From NCBI RefSeq assembly GCF_014640555.1, contig NZ_BMHE01000013.1:83785-147784 (forward strand): a DNA stretch of 64,000 nucleotides, written 5' to 3'. Shown here piece by piece: positions 1 to 7,175 of this stretch. The position numbers and the translations under genes are program-made. The stretch's first letter is position 1. Every line of letters begins with the position of its first letter. The notes beneath the pieces were generated by a model. That model made no database searches. It saw only the letters and a list, made by a program, of their open reading frames with translations, and had not been told where the DNA came from. The DNA comes from Paenibacillus marchantiophytorum. GTDB taxonomy: Bacteria > Bacillota > Bacilli > Paenibacillales > NBRC-103111.

Positions 1-2394
1 TAAGGCAAGCCCTGCGCCGCCGTAGATGACAATCCACTTGGAAGCCGCTCCTATGCCGAAGAAAAGACCGGATAGCCCCAAGGGAACTAGCGTTGTCCAC
101 AGCTTTTCCCTATAAAAACTCAGCGTCGTATAGCGATACATGAAATAGAACATCAGCATGATGAAGAAAACGCCATACACATCAATCGTCGCGATACGCG
201 TTTGCGCAAAATGCATAAAATCAAAGGAAAGCAAACAAGCTGCGATGAAGGCATACTCCGATCGGCCAAACATCCGCTTGGCGAATACATACATGATTGG
301 AATCATGCCTATGCCGAATAACGTGCCAATAATACGCCAACCGAACGGATTTAACCCGAACACATAGATCCCGATCGACATAAGAACTTTCCCGAGCGGC
401 GGGTGTGTGCTTTCATAGGGCTCAATCTGGTGAAGGTGCTCATAGGCAGTACGAGCATGATAAATCTCATCGAAATACGTACCATTCATATACGTAGGCG
501 TATACGGTACCACGCTCGCTTCATCGAATAATTGCGCAGGTCTTCCTTCGTCAGCAGGATTAACATCCTGCTCGGTAACGCCTGCAATGTTAAGAATTTC
601 TGAACTGCCATCTCCGAAGATACCAATTTCATGTAGATGAAGCGCAGCGTTTTCCTGGGTATCTATCACCAGTTTAACGTATCTGGCATCTTTTTTGGGT
701 TCCACCGTGTTCCAGGTGAAGACCTTGGTATGATCGGATTTAACCGACATTTGATCCTGCCACTGCATGCCATCGTTGGAAAACCAGAAGGAGTAAGCTC
801 CTTCACCGACACCTGCAAAGGTGTTGATCCTTGTGATGTTATGTGTACTGCCGAGATCAACAATGACGGCTTCACCAACATTCGTTGGCTTCCAGAATGT
901 CGTCGGAGCCTTATGCCCCCCTAGGTGAAACAATGCAATAATCGTATAGATGACGACTAAAACTCCGAGATACAGCACATCTTTCTTGGTGAAAAATCGG
1001 CCCTTGGGGCTTCTTTCTATCCCATCTTCCTGAGGTTTAAAGATCGCCTTCCATCGTTCAGATGGTGTTGCCCGAGGCAACGCAGCTGGAACTGGCTGCT
1101 GATCTTGCATCCGGTCCTGATTTCGTTCCTCCGCTTGTTGTTCTGGTTGTGAATCCACGAAAAGCCTCCATCCCAATATACATGCATAGATAAACATAAT
1201 AACATTGATAGCGGATATCGTCAGCATCAAAGAATCATAACGCGGGATGTGATAGTCCTTATGAAAACTACGCTGCAGCACATCCGCAATATTAATAAAA
1301 TGCGTGAGGCTGAAACCGATAAACAGACCGAGTATTCGACGATCTTTGATGTAAATGAAGCTGGTTAACGCCAGCAGCAAGCCATAGTGCAAATAGCGTT
1401 CGTGCATTTTGGTCATACACATGAAAACCGCTGTAATAAACAAGAAAGCAACGTAGAGTAATGCGCCTGGCCTACCTTTGCTGCGTATGTACAAATAGCA
1501 CGTATACACGAGTGCCAACGGCATAAGCACCCACCCTAGCCACTGGTAGGGAATATGTAGAAATGTGCTTTTCATATCGATAAAATTGCCGCCTAACAAG
1601 GCCATGAGATTAAACGCATTCAAAGAGGCATAAGGGTAAGAAGCCAGTGTACCTGAATAAAGTTCTATCAGCCAGCCGTATCCCCGGCCAACAGCAAAAG
1701 GAAGCGAGATAACAACTATTGTCGTCAGACCGCTCAGAATGCTCAACACAGCAACCATCCAGTTGCGTTTGCGCACCACATCAATCAATAAAAAAATGCC
1801 AAAGAGCAGCGCCTGGGGTTTAAGAAGCAGAGCAAGTGCTATACAAACTGAAGCTTGCGGAAGTTTTCCACGCTGCTGCAATAAGAAGGTCGCTACGATA
1901 AACAACATAAAAAACGAGTCGACCTGCCCCCATATGGCGGAATTCGACCAAATCGCCGGATTGAAAGCAAACAACGCGGCAATGCCCAGCGCTTGCAACC
2001 ATGCCCGCGCACCACGGCGCCAGCTAATCGTCAAATGAAATAGCAGATAGACCGTTACAACATCAGCTATAATTGCAGGAAGCTTGAGAATTAATAGTGA
2101 CTGCCCACTCTCCCAAGGAATGGAAAACTTATGGTGCAGGAAACCCACGACGTACAGCACATACATGTAGCCAGGTGGATAGTCCAAGAAGTAGTCTTTC
2201 GCATTCGTATACAATCCAGACAGTCCTACCGTATAAGCACGGTCAGCCCAAGCCATGAATGTACGTACATCCGTATCATAACCAACCCATACAGGTGCTA
2301 AGTACAATCTAAGTACTAGTGCTGTCAAAAGCAGTAAACCCAAAAGTAAGTACTTATTGGGGGCACCCCCCGCTTGCTTAAACCAGCTTGCCAT
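1..2394 (-). CDS. Double GT-C membrane glycosyltransferase with internal discoidin-like domain (partial)
   Basis: Open reading frame of 798 codons with no stop before the left edge, so the C-terminus is missing. It starts at ATG 2394. Residues 1-450 are rich in membrane segments and look like a GT-C glycosyltransferase: acidic DTD at about 40-42 in the first outside loop, followed by DYPPGYMYVLY. A charged linker (about 400-470) and one membrane helix lead to a beta-rich region at about 497-600 (TFWKPTNVGEAVIVDLGS, then FWFSNDGMQW and YVKLVID) that resembles an F5/8 type C or discoidin-like domain. From about 638 a second GT-C module of the PMT (protein O-mannosyltransferase) type begins, with FDEIYHARTAYE and ESTHPPLGK. 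Family knowledge says PMT enzymes use lipid-linked sugars on the outer membrane face. The acceptor is unknown. Very likely real; substrate uncertain. Confidence 0.85.
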   Translation of the reverse strand, partial: MASWFKQAGGAPNKYLLLGLLLLTALVLRLYLAPVWVGYDTDVRTFMAWADRAYTVGLSGLYTNAKDYFLDYPPGYMYVLYVVGFLHHKFSIPWESGQSLLILKLPAIIADVVTVYLLFHLTISWRRGARAWLQALGIAALFAFNPAIWSNSAIWGQVDSFFMLFIVATFLLQQRGKLPQASVCIALALLLKPQALLFGIFLLIDVVRKRNWMVAVLSILSGLTTIVVISLPFAVGRGYGWLIELYSGTLASYPYASLNAFNLMALLGGNFIDMKSTFLHIPYQWLGWVLMPLALVYTCYLYIRSKGRPGALLYVAFLFITAVFMCMTKMHERYLHYGLLLALTSFIYIKDRRILGLFIGFSLTHFINIADVLQRSFHKDYHIPRYDSLMLTISAINVIMFIYACILGWRLFVDSQPEQQAEERNQDRMQDQQPVPAALPRATPSERWKAIFKPQEDGIERSPKGRFFTKKDVLYLGVLVVIYTIIALFHLGGHKAPTTFWKPTNVGEAVIVDLGSTHNITRINTFAGVGEGAYSFWFSNDGMQWQDQMSVKSDHTKVFTWNTVEPKKDARYVKLVIDTQENAALHLHEIGIFGDGSSEILNIAGVTEQDVNPADEGRPAQLFDEASVVPYTPTYMNGTYFDEIYHARTAYEHLHQIEPYESTHPPLGKVLMSIGIYVFGLNPFGWRIIGTLFGIGMIPIMYVFAKRMFGRSEYAFIAACLLSFDFMHFAQTRIATIDVYGVFFIMLMFYFMYRYTTLSFYREKLWTTLVPLGLSGLFFGIGAASKWIVIYGGAGLAL

Positions 2395-2455
2395 GTGACC
2401 TCTCCTTAGAAATAGACTACTACCATTATACCTGTCCACTCTCTTGCAGAAAAGG

Positions 2456-2485
2456 AAAAAAGCACCGACCTGGGAGGTCAGTGCT
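2456..2485 (-). terminator. Intrinsic terminator after the 75-residue gene
   Basis: On the minus strand, GCACTGACCTCCCAGGTCGGTGC forms a short stem and is followed by a run of T. The hairpin overlaps the TGA stop of the gene at 2478. Confidence 0.75.
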
Positions 2486-2705
2486 TCGGTTCAAGCTTTT
2501 CGATGCGTTCGCATATTTCATGCAGCCAATCATAGTCTTCCGTCAAGGATGCACAAAGTGATAAATTTTCCAATTTCAATCGGTTCCATACGTAGCTTGC
2601 GTTAGCTTCCATACACAGCAGCAACTCATCCTGCTCTGCTCGTGTCAGCTCGCGCGCTCTGCGTAATGTCCATAACTCCGCCATACGTTGATGAACAGCC
2701 AACAT
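2478..2705 (-). CDS. Small conserved-looking hypothetical protein, 75 aa
   Basis: I do not recognise a named family with certainty. The product is a soluble, mostly helical protein with many Leu, Glu and Arg residues and paired Cys near residue 30 and residues 51 and 65. The ATG at 2705 has a good AGGAGGG ribosome binding site about 11 bases upstream, and a terminator overlaps its stop, so it is a complete single-gene unit. Similar short helical proteins of 70-80 residues are common in Paenibacillus genomes as hypotheticals. Function unknown. Confidence 0.7.
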   Translation of the reverse strand: MLAVHQRMAELWTLRRARELTRAEQDELLLCMEANASYVWNRLKLENLSLCASLTEDYDWLHEICERIEKLEPKH

Positions 2706-2785
2706 AGTTCGGGTGCCCTCCTGCTTGTTAAGTAGCTAACATTATGCAGTATGGTCAAAGAACGGACGAATGAAACAGTGGGGGT

Positions 2786-2839
2786 TTGACTTTCTAGTTT
2801 AGTTACAGTAAACTGTGTATATTACAGTTAAGTGTAACT
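2786..2839 (+). promoter_or_regulatory. Promoter and MerR-type operator of the clpP-like operon
   Basis: TTGACT (2786-2791) and TAAACT (2809-2814) are spaced by 17 bases. An imperfect inverted repeat of two 16-base arms, AGTTACAGTAAACTGT (2801-2816) and ACAGTTAAGTGTAACT (2824-2839), matches at 14 of 16 positions and covers the -10 region. This fits binding by the dimeric MerR protein encoded next. Inferred, not shown. Confidence 0.6.
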
Positions 2840-2869
2840 AATACAGTGATATGTATCGGAGTTGATTTA

Positions 2870-3286
2870 ATGGATACTTTTACGGCACAGCAACTAGCGA
2901 ATATTCTTCAAAAAGATGATTCTCGTATGAATTTAAGAACAGTCAGATATTATACACAAATTGGCATGGTGCCACCATTAGAGTTAGTCGGTAACAAAAG
3001 AATGTATACCGATCTACACCTTCATTATTTTCGCTCTATACTCACTTTAACAAAAACGGGTGAAACTCTTGCAGCGATTCAAGATAAATTAAAATTGCTC
3101 TCACTTGCTGAAATTGAAAAAATTGGTCAACAGCTGCACCTCTATGAATCAAGCCGTGTTCTAGAGAATGAGACACATAGAATTAACGAGGATATCCTTA
3201 TTACCATAAGTCCCCGGATTTCGGCTGAATTAAAACAACGAGTCATCGATTCTATTTCTCAAGTGCTAAGGAGTGAGGATCAGTAA
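2870..3286 (+). CDS. MerR-family transcriptional regulator
   Basis: A 138-residue protein with an N-terminal winged helix-turn-helix (about residues 4-70): TAQQLANIL, then LRTVRYYTQIGMVPP, the MerR signature around the R-YY turn. The C-terminal part is a helical dimer region with no Cys cluster typical of metal sensors, so the signal is unknown. I prefer ATG 2870 (CGGAG eight bases upstream) over an upstream in-frame start because it places the HTH at the usual position. The stop overlaps the next start (TAATG), which implies translational coupling. A large palindrome in its promoter suggests autoregulation. The DNA is visibly AT-rich compared with the flanking genes. Confidence 0.85.
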   Translation: MDTFTAQQLANILQKDDSRMNLRTVRYYTQIGMVPPLELVGNKRMYTDLHLHYFRSILTLTKTGETLAAIQDKLKLLSLAEIEKIGQQLHLYESSRVLENETHRINEDILITISPRISAELKQRVIDSISQVLRSEDQ

Positions 3287-3804
3287 TGCTTGATATCCAA
3301 TTAGCCAAACCAGTTATGGAAAACGAAGAAGGGATGAACCATTTGTGGGTTCAATTTCCCCTTGCTGACTTTATGAAAACCGAGCTAGCTGAAGTAAGTA
3401 TTCAACTCCCTGATGGTCTTTATCGTTCACCTAATCTAAATGGATATAAAGAAAATATGTCTAAACTAATTCTAGTCAACTTAGAACGAGATAAGGATGT
3501 GCTTATTGAAATTTACACACAATCCGCCATCAACATTGGAGAAGCCGCAATCACCGTTGGGCTCCGCTACACAAACTGCTTGAATAACATAAAAGAAATC
3601 CATCACAGCATTCCTATCCATTTCGTCCATGAAGATGAATCTGAACATTTGGCCGTAAATGACCAAGTAATCGGTCGGTTAAAAGAATTATTATCCCCCA
3701 TTCCACAAGATAAAGTTGATTTCCTAAGTGTTCAATCGAAGATAATGGAGATACGCCATAATGAGTATTCCTATCTTGAAAAGAAGTACCGCGTAGACTG
3801 CTAA
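3286..3804 (+). CDS. Unknown protein between MerR and ClpP genes, 172 aa
   Basis: I do not recognise this family. The start ATG overlaps the stop of the MerR gene, and a ClpP-like gene follows within about 15 bases, so all three are almost surely one transcript. There is no signal peptide and no membrane segment, so it should be cytoplasmic. The central part (about residues 60-120) alternates hydrophobic and polar residues in strand-like runs (KLILVNLERDKDVLIEIYTQ; AAITVGLRYTNCLNN; IHHSIPIHFVHED), which looks like a beta-sandwich. The C-terminal 40 residues look helical. From context it could be a substrate adaptor or partner for the ClpP paralogue, or the ligand-sensing partner of the MerR protein. 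This is inference only. Confidence 0.8.
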   Translation: MLDIQLAKPVMENEEGMNHLWVQFPLADFMKTELAEVSIQLPDGLYRSPNLNGYKENMSKLILVNLERDKDVLIEIYTQSAINIGEAAITVGLRYTNCLNNIKEIHHSIPIHFVHEDESEHLAVNDQVIGRLKELLSPIPQDKVDFLSVQSKIMEIRHNEYSYLEKKYRVDC

Positions 3805-3819
3805 TTAGGAGGGATAACT

Positions 3820-4407
3820 ATCCTACATCAAATACCATACGTGGTTGAACAATCCACAAGAGGCGAGCGTTCTTATGATATTTATTCCAGACTGTTGCAA
3901 GATCGAATCATTTTTTTAACTGGAGAAATAAACGATGAAACAGCAAACATGGTTATTGCCCAGCTTTTATTTCTAGATGCATCTGATACCGAAAAAGATA
4001 TTAGTTTGTATATTAATTCGCAAGGTGGTTCCATAACAGCCGGTTTAGCAATCTACGATACAATGCAATTTATCAAAGCCGATGTCTCAACCTTATGTGT
4101 AGGCATAGCAGCTTCCATGGGTGCTTTTTTATTAGCCAGTGGCGCAAAGAGAAAACGCTTTTCTCTGCCTAATAGTGAAATCATGATTCATCAGCCACTT
4201 GGTGGAGCGCGAGGCCAAGCATCAGACATAGAAATAAGTGCTAGACGTATCTTACGATTAAGAAACCAAATCAACCAAATATTAGCTCTACAAACCAAAC
4301 AAGCTGTTGAGCAAGTTGAGTTGGACACAAACAGAGAACGTTTCATGGATCCGATCGAAGCCAAAAATTATGGATTGATTGATGATATCCTCCATAAAGC
4401 CAAATAA
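3820..4407 (+). CDS. ClpP-like serine protease paralogue, variant triad, probable ATC start
   Basis: Closely resembles the ClpP peptidase, the barrel that degrades unfolded proteins fed by Clp ATPases. Numbering from ATC 3820 gives 195 residues, the normal ClpP length. Ser99 ([10 protein letters not shown]) and His124 (MIHQPLGG) match the catalytic Ser and His. The position of catalytic Asp (RDRF in E. coli, RDNF in B. subtilis) is RERF here, so the triad would be Ser-His-Glu173. The oxyanion loop reads INSQGG instead of INSPGG. The only good ribosome binding site (AGGAGGG, 3807-3813) lies before ATC 3820. The first ordinary start, GTG 3841, is 27 bases away and would remove the conserved IPxVVEQ axial-loop region. 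Third gene of the MerR operon and probably not the housekeeping ClpP. Confidence 0.88.
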   Translation: MLHQIPYVVEQSTRGERSYDIYSRLLQDRIIFLTGEINDETANMVIAQLLFLDASDTEKDISLYINSQGGSITAGLAIYDTMQFIKADVSTLCVGIAASMGAFLLASGAKRKRFSLPNSEIMIHQPLGGARGQASDIEISARRILRLRNQINQILALQTKQAVEQVELDTNRERFMDPIEAKNYGLIDDILHKAK

Positions 4408-4707
4408 TCTAACCATGCAAGAAGCTTTTGAAAGCGTGATCGTCTCAATATAGACCGGGATTCAGACAGCGAGCGGGATATCTAGCGGCGCTTCTAACGA
4501 ACCGTATCATACTTATAGACGCGAAAACGGCTACTTTGTGAAACTAACGAACTACAACCGCTTTATGCTGTAGTTTTCAGGTGGAATGGTGATCTTTTTC
4601 CTGCAATAACGCTTCTGGAATTCGTTACATTTTCAAATGTGCTCATTTTGATCGAATAAGAGCTATGGAGTTCATAAGGTAAGGCACCGTCCAATGAAGA
4701 ACAAAAC
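4408..4707. other. Non-coding interval with degenerate short repeats
   Basis: No convincing gene. The stretch contains repeated short motifs such as CTAACGAAC (about 4493-4502 and 4541-4551), an AACCGCTTTATG segment, and CTTCTGGAATTCGTTA, in the style of the intergenic repeats elsewhere in this window. Reading frames here are short and lack ribosome binding sites. Confidence 0.5.
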
Positions 4708-4751
4708 GGGGGCTGTCGCAAAAAGTCTAACGACCTTTTGCAACAGCCCCC
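4708..4751 (-). terminator. Strong hairpin terminator after the DGQHR operon
   Basis: GGGGGCTGTCGCAAAA (4708-4723) pairs with TTTTGCAACAGCCCCC (4736-4751), nearly perfect over 16 bases. On the minus strand it follows the stop at 4765 and is followed by a T-containing stretch. It may also end transcription coming from the ClpP side. Confidence 0.75.
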
Positions 4752-4764
4752 GCTGCATTCCTTA

Positions 4765-5943
4765 TTAAGCTGTCGTAACTTCATCCTCGGAAGCACTATC
4801 CGAATCTGTGCCCTCTAAGAAGAATTGCACCAGCTTCACATGCTTTTTCAGTGATTTTTCGTGAATCAGATTAATTTTCCCGTTATCCAGAGCGCCGAAG
4901 ACATAGATCAGTTCCTCATTGCCGTGGGACCAATCGAAGCCGTCGAGAATTTGCAGGCAGGAAGTCCACTCATCGTTGTACTGTCCATTCGGGAATAAGA
5001 ACCGATTCGCATACAGCGCAATGCTTTCCTGAATGACCCGATTCGCAGAGGTATATTGGGCTAACCCCGGTTGTTCCGGCATCATTGGCAAGATCGTGTT
5101 GAAGAATTGGTGCAAAATTTCAACATAAGTTGAAGGATCTTGGCGAATTTTACGTTGCAGTTCGTAAGACGGCTGCATTCTGCCCGAGAACAACATCGTC
5201 GCGGTTGCATAGAGCCAGCTGAAGCACGTAAAGTTGCGGTTGAAGGATGTCAGATTGCTGCGTCGCTCAACGCCAACAGCTTTCAAATACACATTGTGAT
5301 CGACAACCTGTTGAATCACCAGATTCAGCGGATCAATAGAATCAAAGGAATGTCCAAGCTCCTTGCTGACCAGTTGGACTTTGGAATTGATGTCGCCGAA
5401 GAGCTGCTGTTCTTCTTCCTCGGTCAACCCAATATAGATCTGCACAGCAAGCTGTGTTTCCATCAGATCCAGGCGTCTGCCTTCGAGTTGATTAATCGTT
5501 CCTTCGGTTTCATCCACTTCTTGCTTCACTTCGGCATCCTGCGGGAATTTGCGCTGCTTGATTTTGAGCACAACCAGTTTCTTCTCGTAACGTCGAACTT
5601 CTTTCTGCATTTGATCATTCACATAGCCAAGCGCCAGAATTCGATGCTGTCCGTCCAGGATTGAAAGCTTGGAGCCATGTCTCAAAAGGAATTCCTTCTC
5701 CCCTTTGGACAATTGGTTCACTTCACGCAGCGAAAGGGTCACGGGACCGAAAAAAACATGATCCAACTCACGTTCTTGAAGGTAGGTCGAAATTTTACGT
5801 CTTTGCATGTTGCTTAATTTCCGCTGTACCATCGGATCAATCATCGTATAGTTCAACAAATCCTGGACGCGCAAAGCTACGGTTGAAAGTCCGAACTTAT
5901 CGCAAAAAGGATGTATGGTCATCTTCAGGCGTAATCCTTCCAT
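4765..5943 (-). CDS. DGQHR-domain (DndB-like) protein B, 392 aa
   Basis: Contains the family-defining LDGQHRILAL motif at residues 97-106, followed by a charged helical segment (about 118-150) and the FGDINSK segment. DGQHR proteins include DndB, known from DNA phosphorothioation clusters as a regulator. The DGQHR fold is related to ParB/sulfiredoxin-like domains. No dndC, dndD or dndE gene lies in this window, so the function here is open. The start ATG overlaps the stop of the upstream paralogue (TAATG), so the two are coupled and probably act as partners. No signal peptide or membrane segment. A strong terminator follows. Confidence in the family is high; the role is unknown. Confidence 0.85.
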   Translation of the reverse strand: MEGLRLKMTIHPFCDKFGLSTVALRVQDLLNYTMIDPMVQRKLSNMQRRKISTYLQERELDHVFFGPVTLSLREVNQLSKGEKEFLLRHGSKLSILDGQHRILALGYVNDQMQKEVRRYEKKLVVLKIKQRKFPQDAEVKQEVDETEGTINQLEGRRLDLMETQLAVQIYIGLTEEEEQQLFGDINSKVQLVSKELGHSFDSIDPLNLVIQQVVDHNVYLKAVGVERRSNLTSFNRNFTCFSWLYATATMLFSGRMQPSYELQRKIRQDPSTYVEILHQFFNTILPMMPEQPGLAQYTSANRVIQESIALYANRFLFPNGQYNDEWTSCLQILDGFDWSHGNEELIYVFGALDNGKINLIHEKSLKKHVKLVQFFLEGTDSDSASEDEVTTA

Positions 5944-7079
5944 TAGCTCACGTCCTCCTTGTCACTGATCAGAAATGCATTCTGCTCTTGATAAAAGTTT
6001 TTGATAAAGTTATAGGCCTTCATAATGCGCGTACGTCTTGGCAAACGATCTTTCTCGTCGCCGGCATAAATGCCGTTCCAATTCACATGAGGCAGAATTT
6101 TCAGCGCATGCTCAAGCGCATATCGATTGAATTTACCAGGTTTGGTAGCTTCTTCGTGAATAAATAACGCTAAGGCAATCTGGATATTTTCGGACCATAC
6201 CGCTTCACCCTTGGTTGGTTCCGGCAAGTAGTTCAGCAAGCCATTGAAATAGGTTCCACCTAGTGAAACCAGGTCTTGCAGTTCTTTCTCTTCATATTGA
6301 TAGCCGTTATTCCGGGCTGCTGATTTCATTCTGCCTTCGAATAGGGCAACCAAGATTTCAATTAACAAATGATACGAGAATAGGTATTCAGGTGATTTGC
6401 CTCTTTCCGAGAACATATCTACGGTCAGTTTCTGCATAGCTGGTGCTTTGGCAGCAAGTTCTGTAGCTGCAACATGATAAAATCTACGTTGATCACGCAG
6501 TACGGCCAGGTTACCGCCGAGTTTGCGCGGCAATTTATTAATATCAGAGAATAATTGGCGCTCTTGTCGTGCATTAATGTCCAAATAGGTCATCGTCGAA
6601 ATAGGGAATGCGTACAGTCTACGCAATTTCTCCGTAATCTCTTCCATTTTGTCGTATTCGCGCCGATCTTTGGCACGTGCCATTTGGCTCTGCAGCGTTT
6701 CCATAATGCGTTGGAAAGCAGCTAAGCGATGCTGGCCATCTACCACATAAAGCTTCTCAATCGGCTGCAAGCGCAGGGCTTGTTGATCATCATCATAATG
6801 ACCGGCGCCTCTGGCCGAAAATATAATACCTGGGAAATAGATAGGTTGACGATCTTCCAAATACAAGTTTACATAGTCGATCAGTTTCGAAAGATTTCGA
6901 GGAATAATCGCACGCTGCACCTCTAAATCCACTTCATAAATCGAAAATAGTTTACTCATAGGTAAGGTAGCTGCAATTGTTGCTTGCCCAAACGTCTGTC
7001 CTAACACACCAGGAATTTCAACGAAGGACGAAGGCTTCTGTTCAGCTAATAGCTCAGATAAAGACGAAATAACATCCAT
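5943..7079 (-). CDS. DGQHR-domain (DndB-like) protein A, 378 aa
   Basis: First gene of a two-gene unit. The motif VVDGQHRLAAFQ sits at residues 112-123 and is followed by a helical insertion and LFSDINKLPRK, the same order as in the downstream paralogue (DGQHR, charged helix, F-x-D-I-N). The two proteins are clearly diverged, so this is not a recent duplication. ATG 7079 has AAAGGGG about nine bases upstream. Two nearly identical AT-rich palindromes lie in the upstream spacer. DndB is described as a transcription repressor of dnd genes; whether this orphan pair regulates itself or acts in DNA modification or phage defence is not visible here. Confidence 0.85.
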   Translation of the reverse strand: MDVISSLSELLAEQKPSSFVEIPGVLGQTFGQATIAATLPMSKLFSIYEVDLEVQRAIIPRNLSKLIDYVNLYLEDRQPIYFPGIIFSARGAGHYDDDQQALRLQPIEKLYVVDGQHRLAAFQRIMETLQSQMARAKDRREYDKMEEITEKLRRLYAFPISTMTYLDINARQERQLFSDINKLPRKLGGNLAVLRDQRRFYHVAATELAAKAPAMQKLTVDMFSERGKSPEYLFSYHLLIEILVALFEGRMKSAARNNGYQYEEKELQDLVSLGGTYFNGLLNYLPEPTKGEAVWSENIQIALALFIHEEATKPGKFNRYALEHALKILPHVNWNGIYAGDEKDRLPRRTRIMKAYNFIKNFYQEQNAFLISDKEDVS

Positions 7080-7101
7080 ATAGGTACCCCTTTCAAGTTA
7101 T

Positions 7102-7175
7102 AAAATTTCTAATTTTCACAGAAATGATTCACTATGTCTCTCATTCTCCTATTTTTACCAAAATCTCTAATTTTC
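7102..7175 (-). promoter_or_regulatory. Two AT-rich palindromes in front of the DGQHR operon
   Basis: AAAATTTCTAATTTTC (7102-7117) and AAAATCTCTAATTTTC (7160-7175) differ at one base and are each near-palindromic (AAAAT...ATTTT). They lie 58 bases apart between the aminotransferase stop and the DGQHR start, where a promoter must be. They may be operator sites. Confidence 0.45.
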
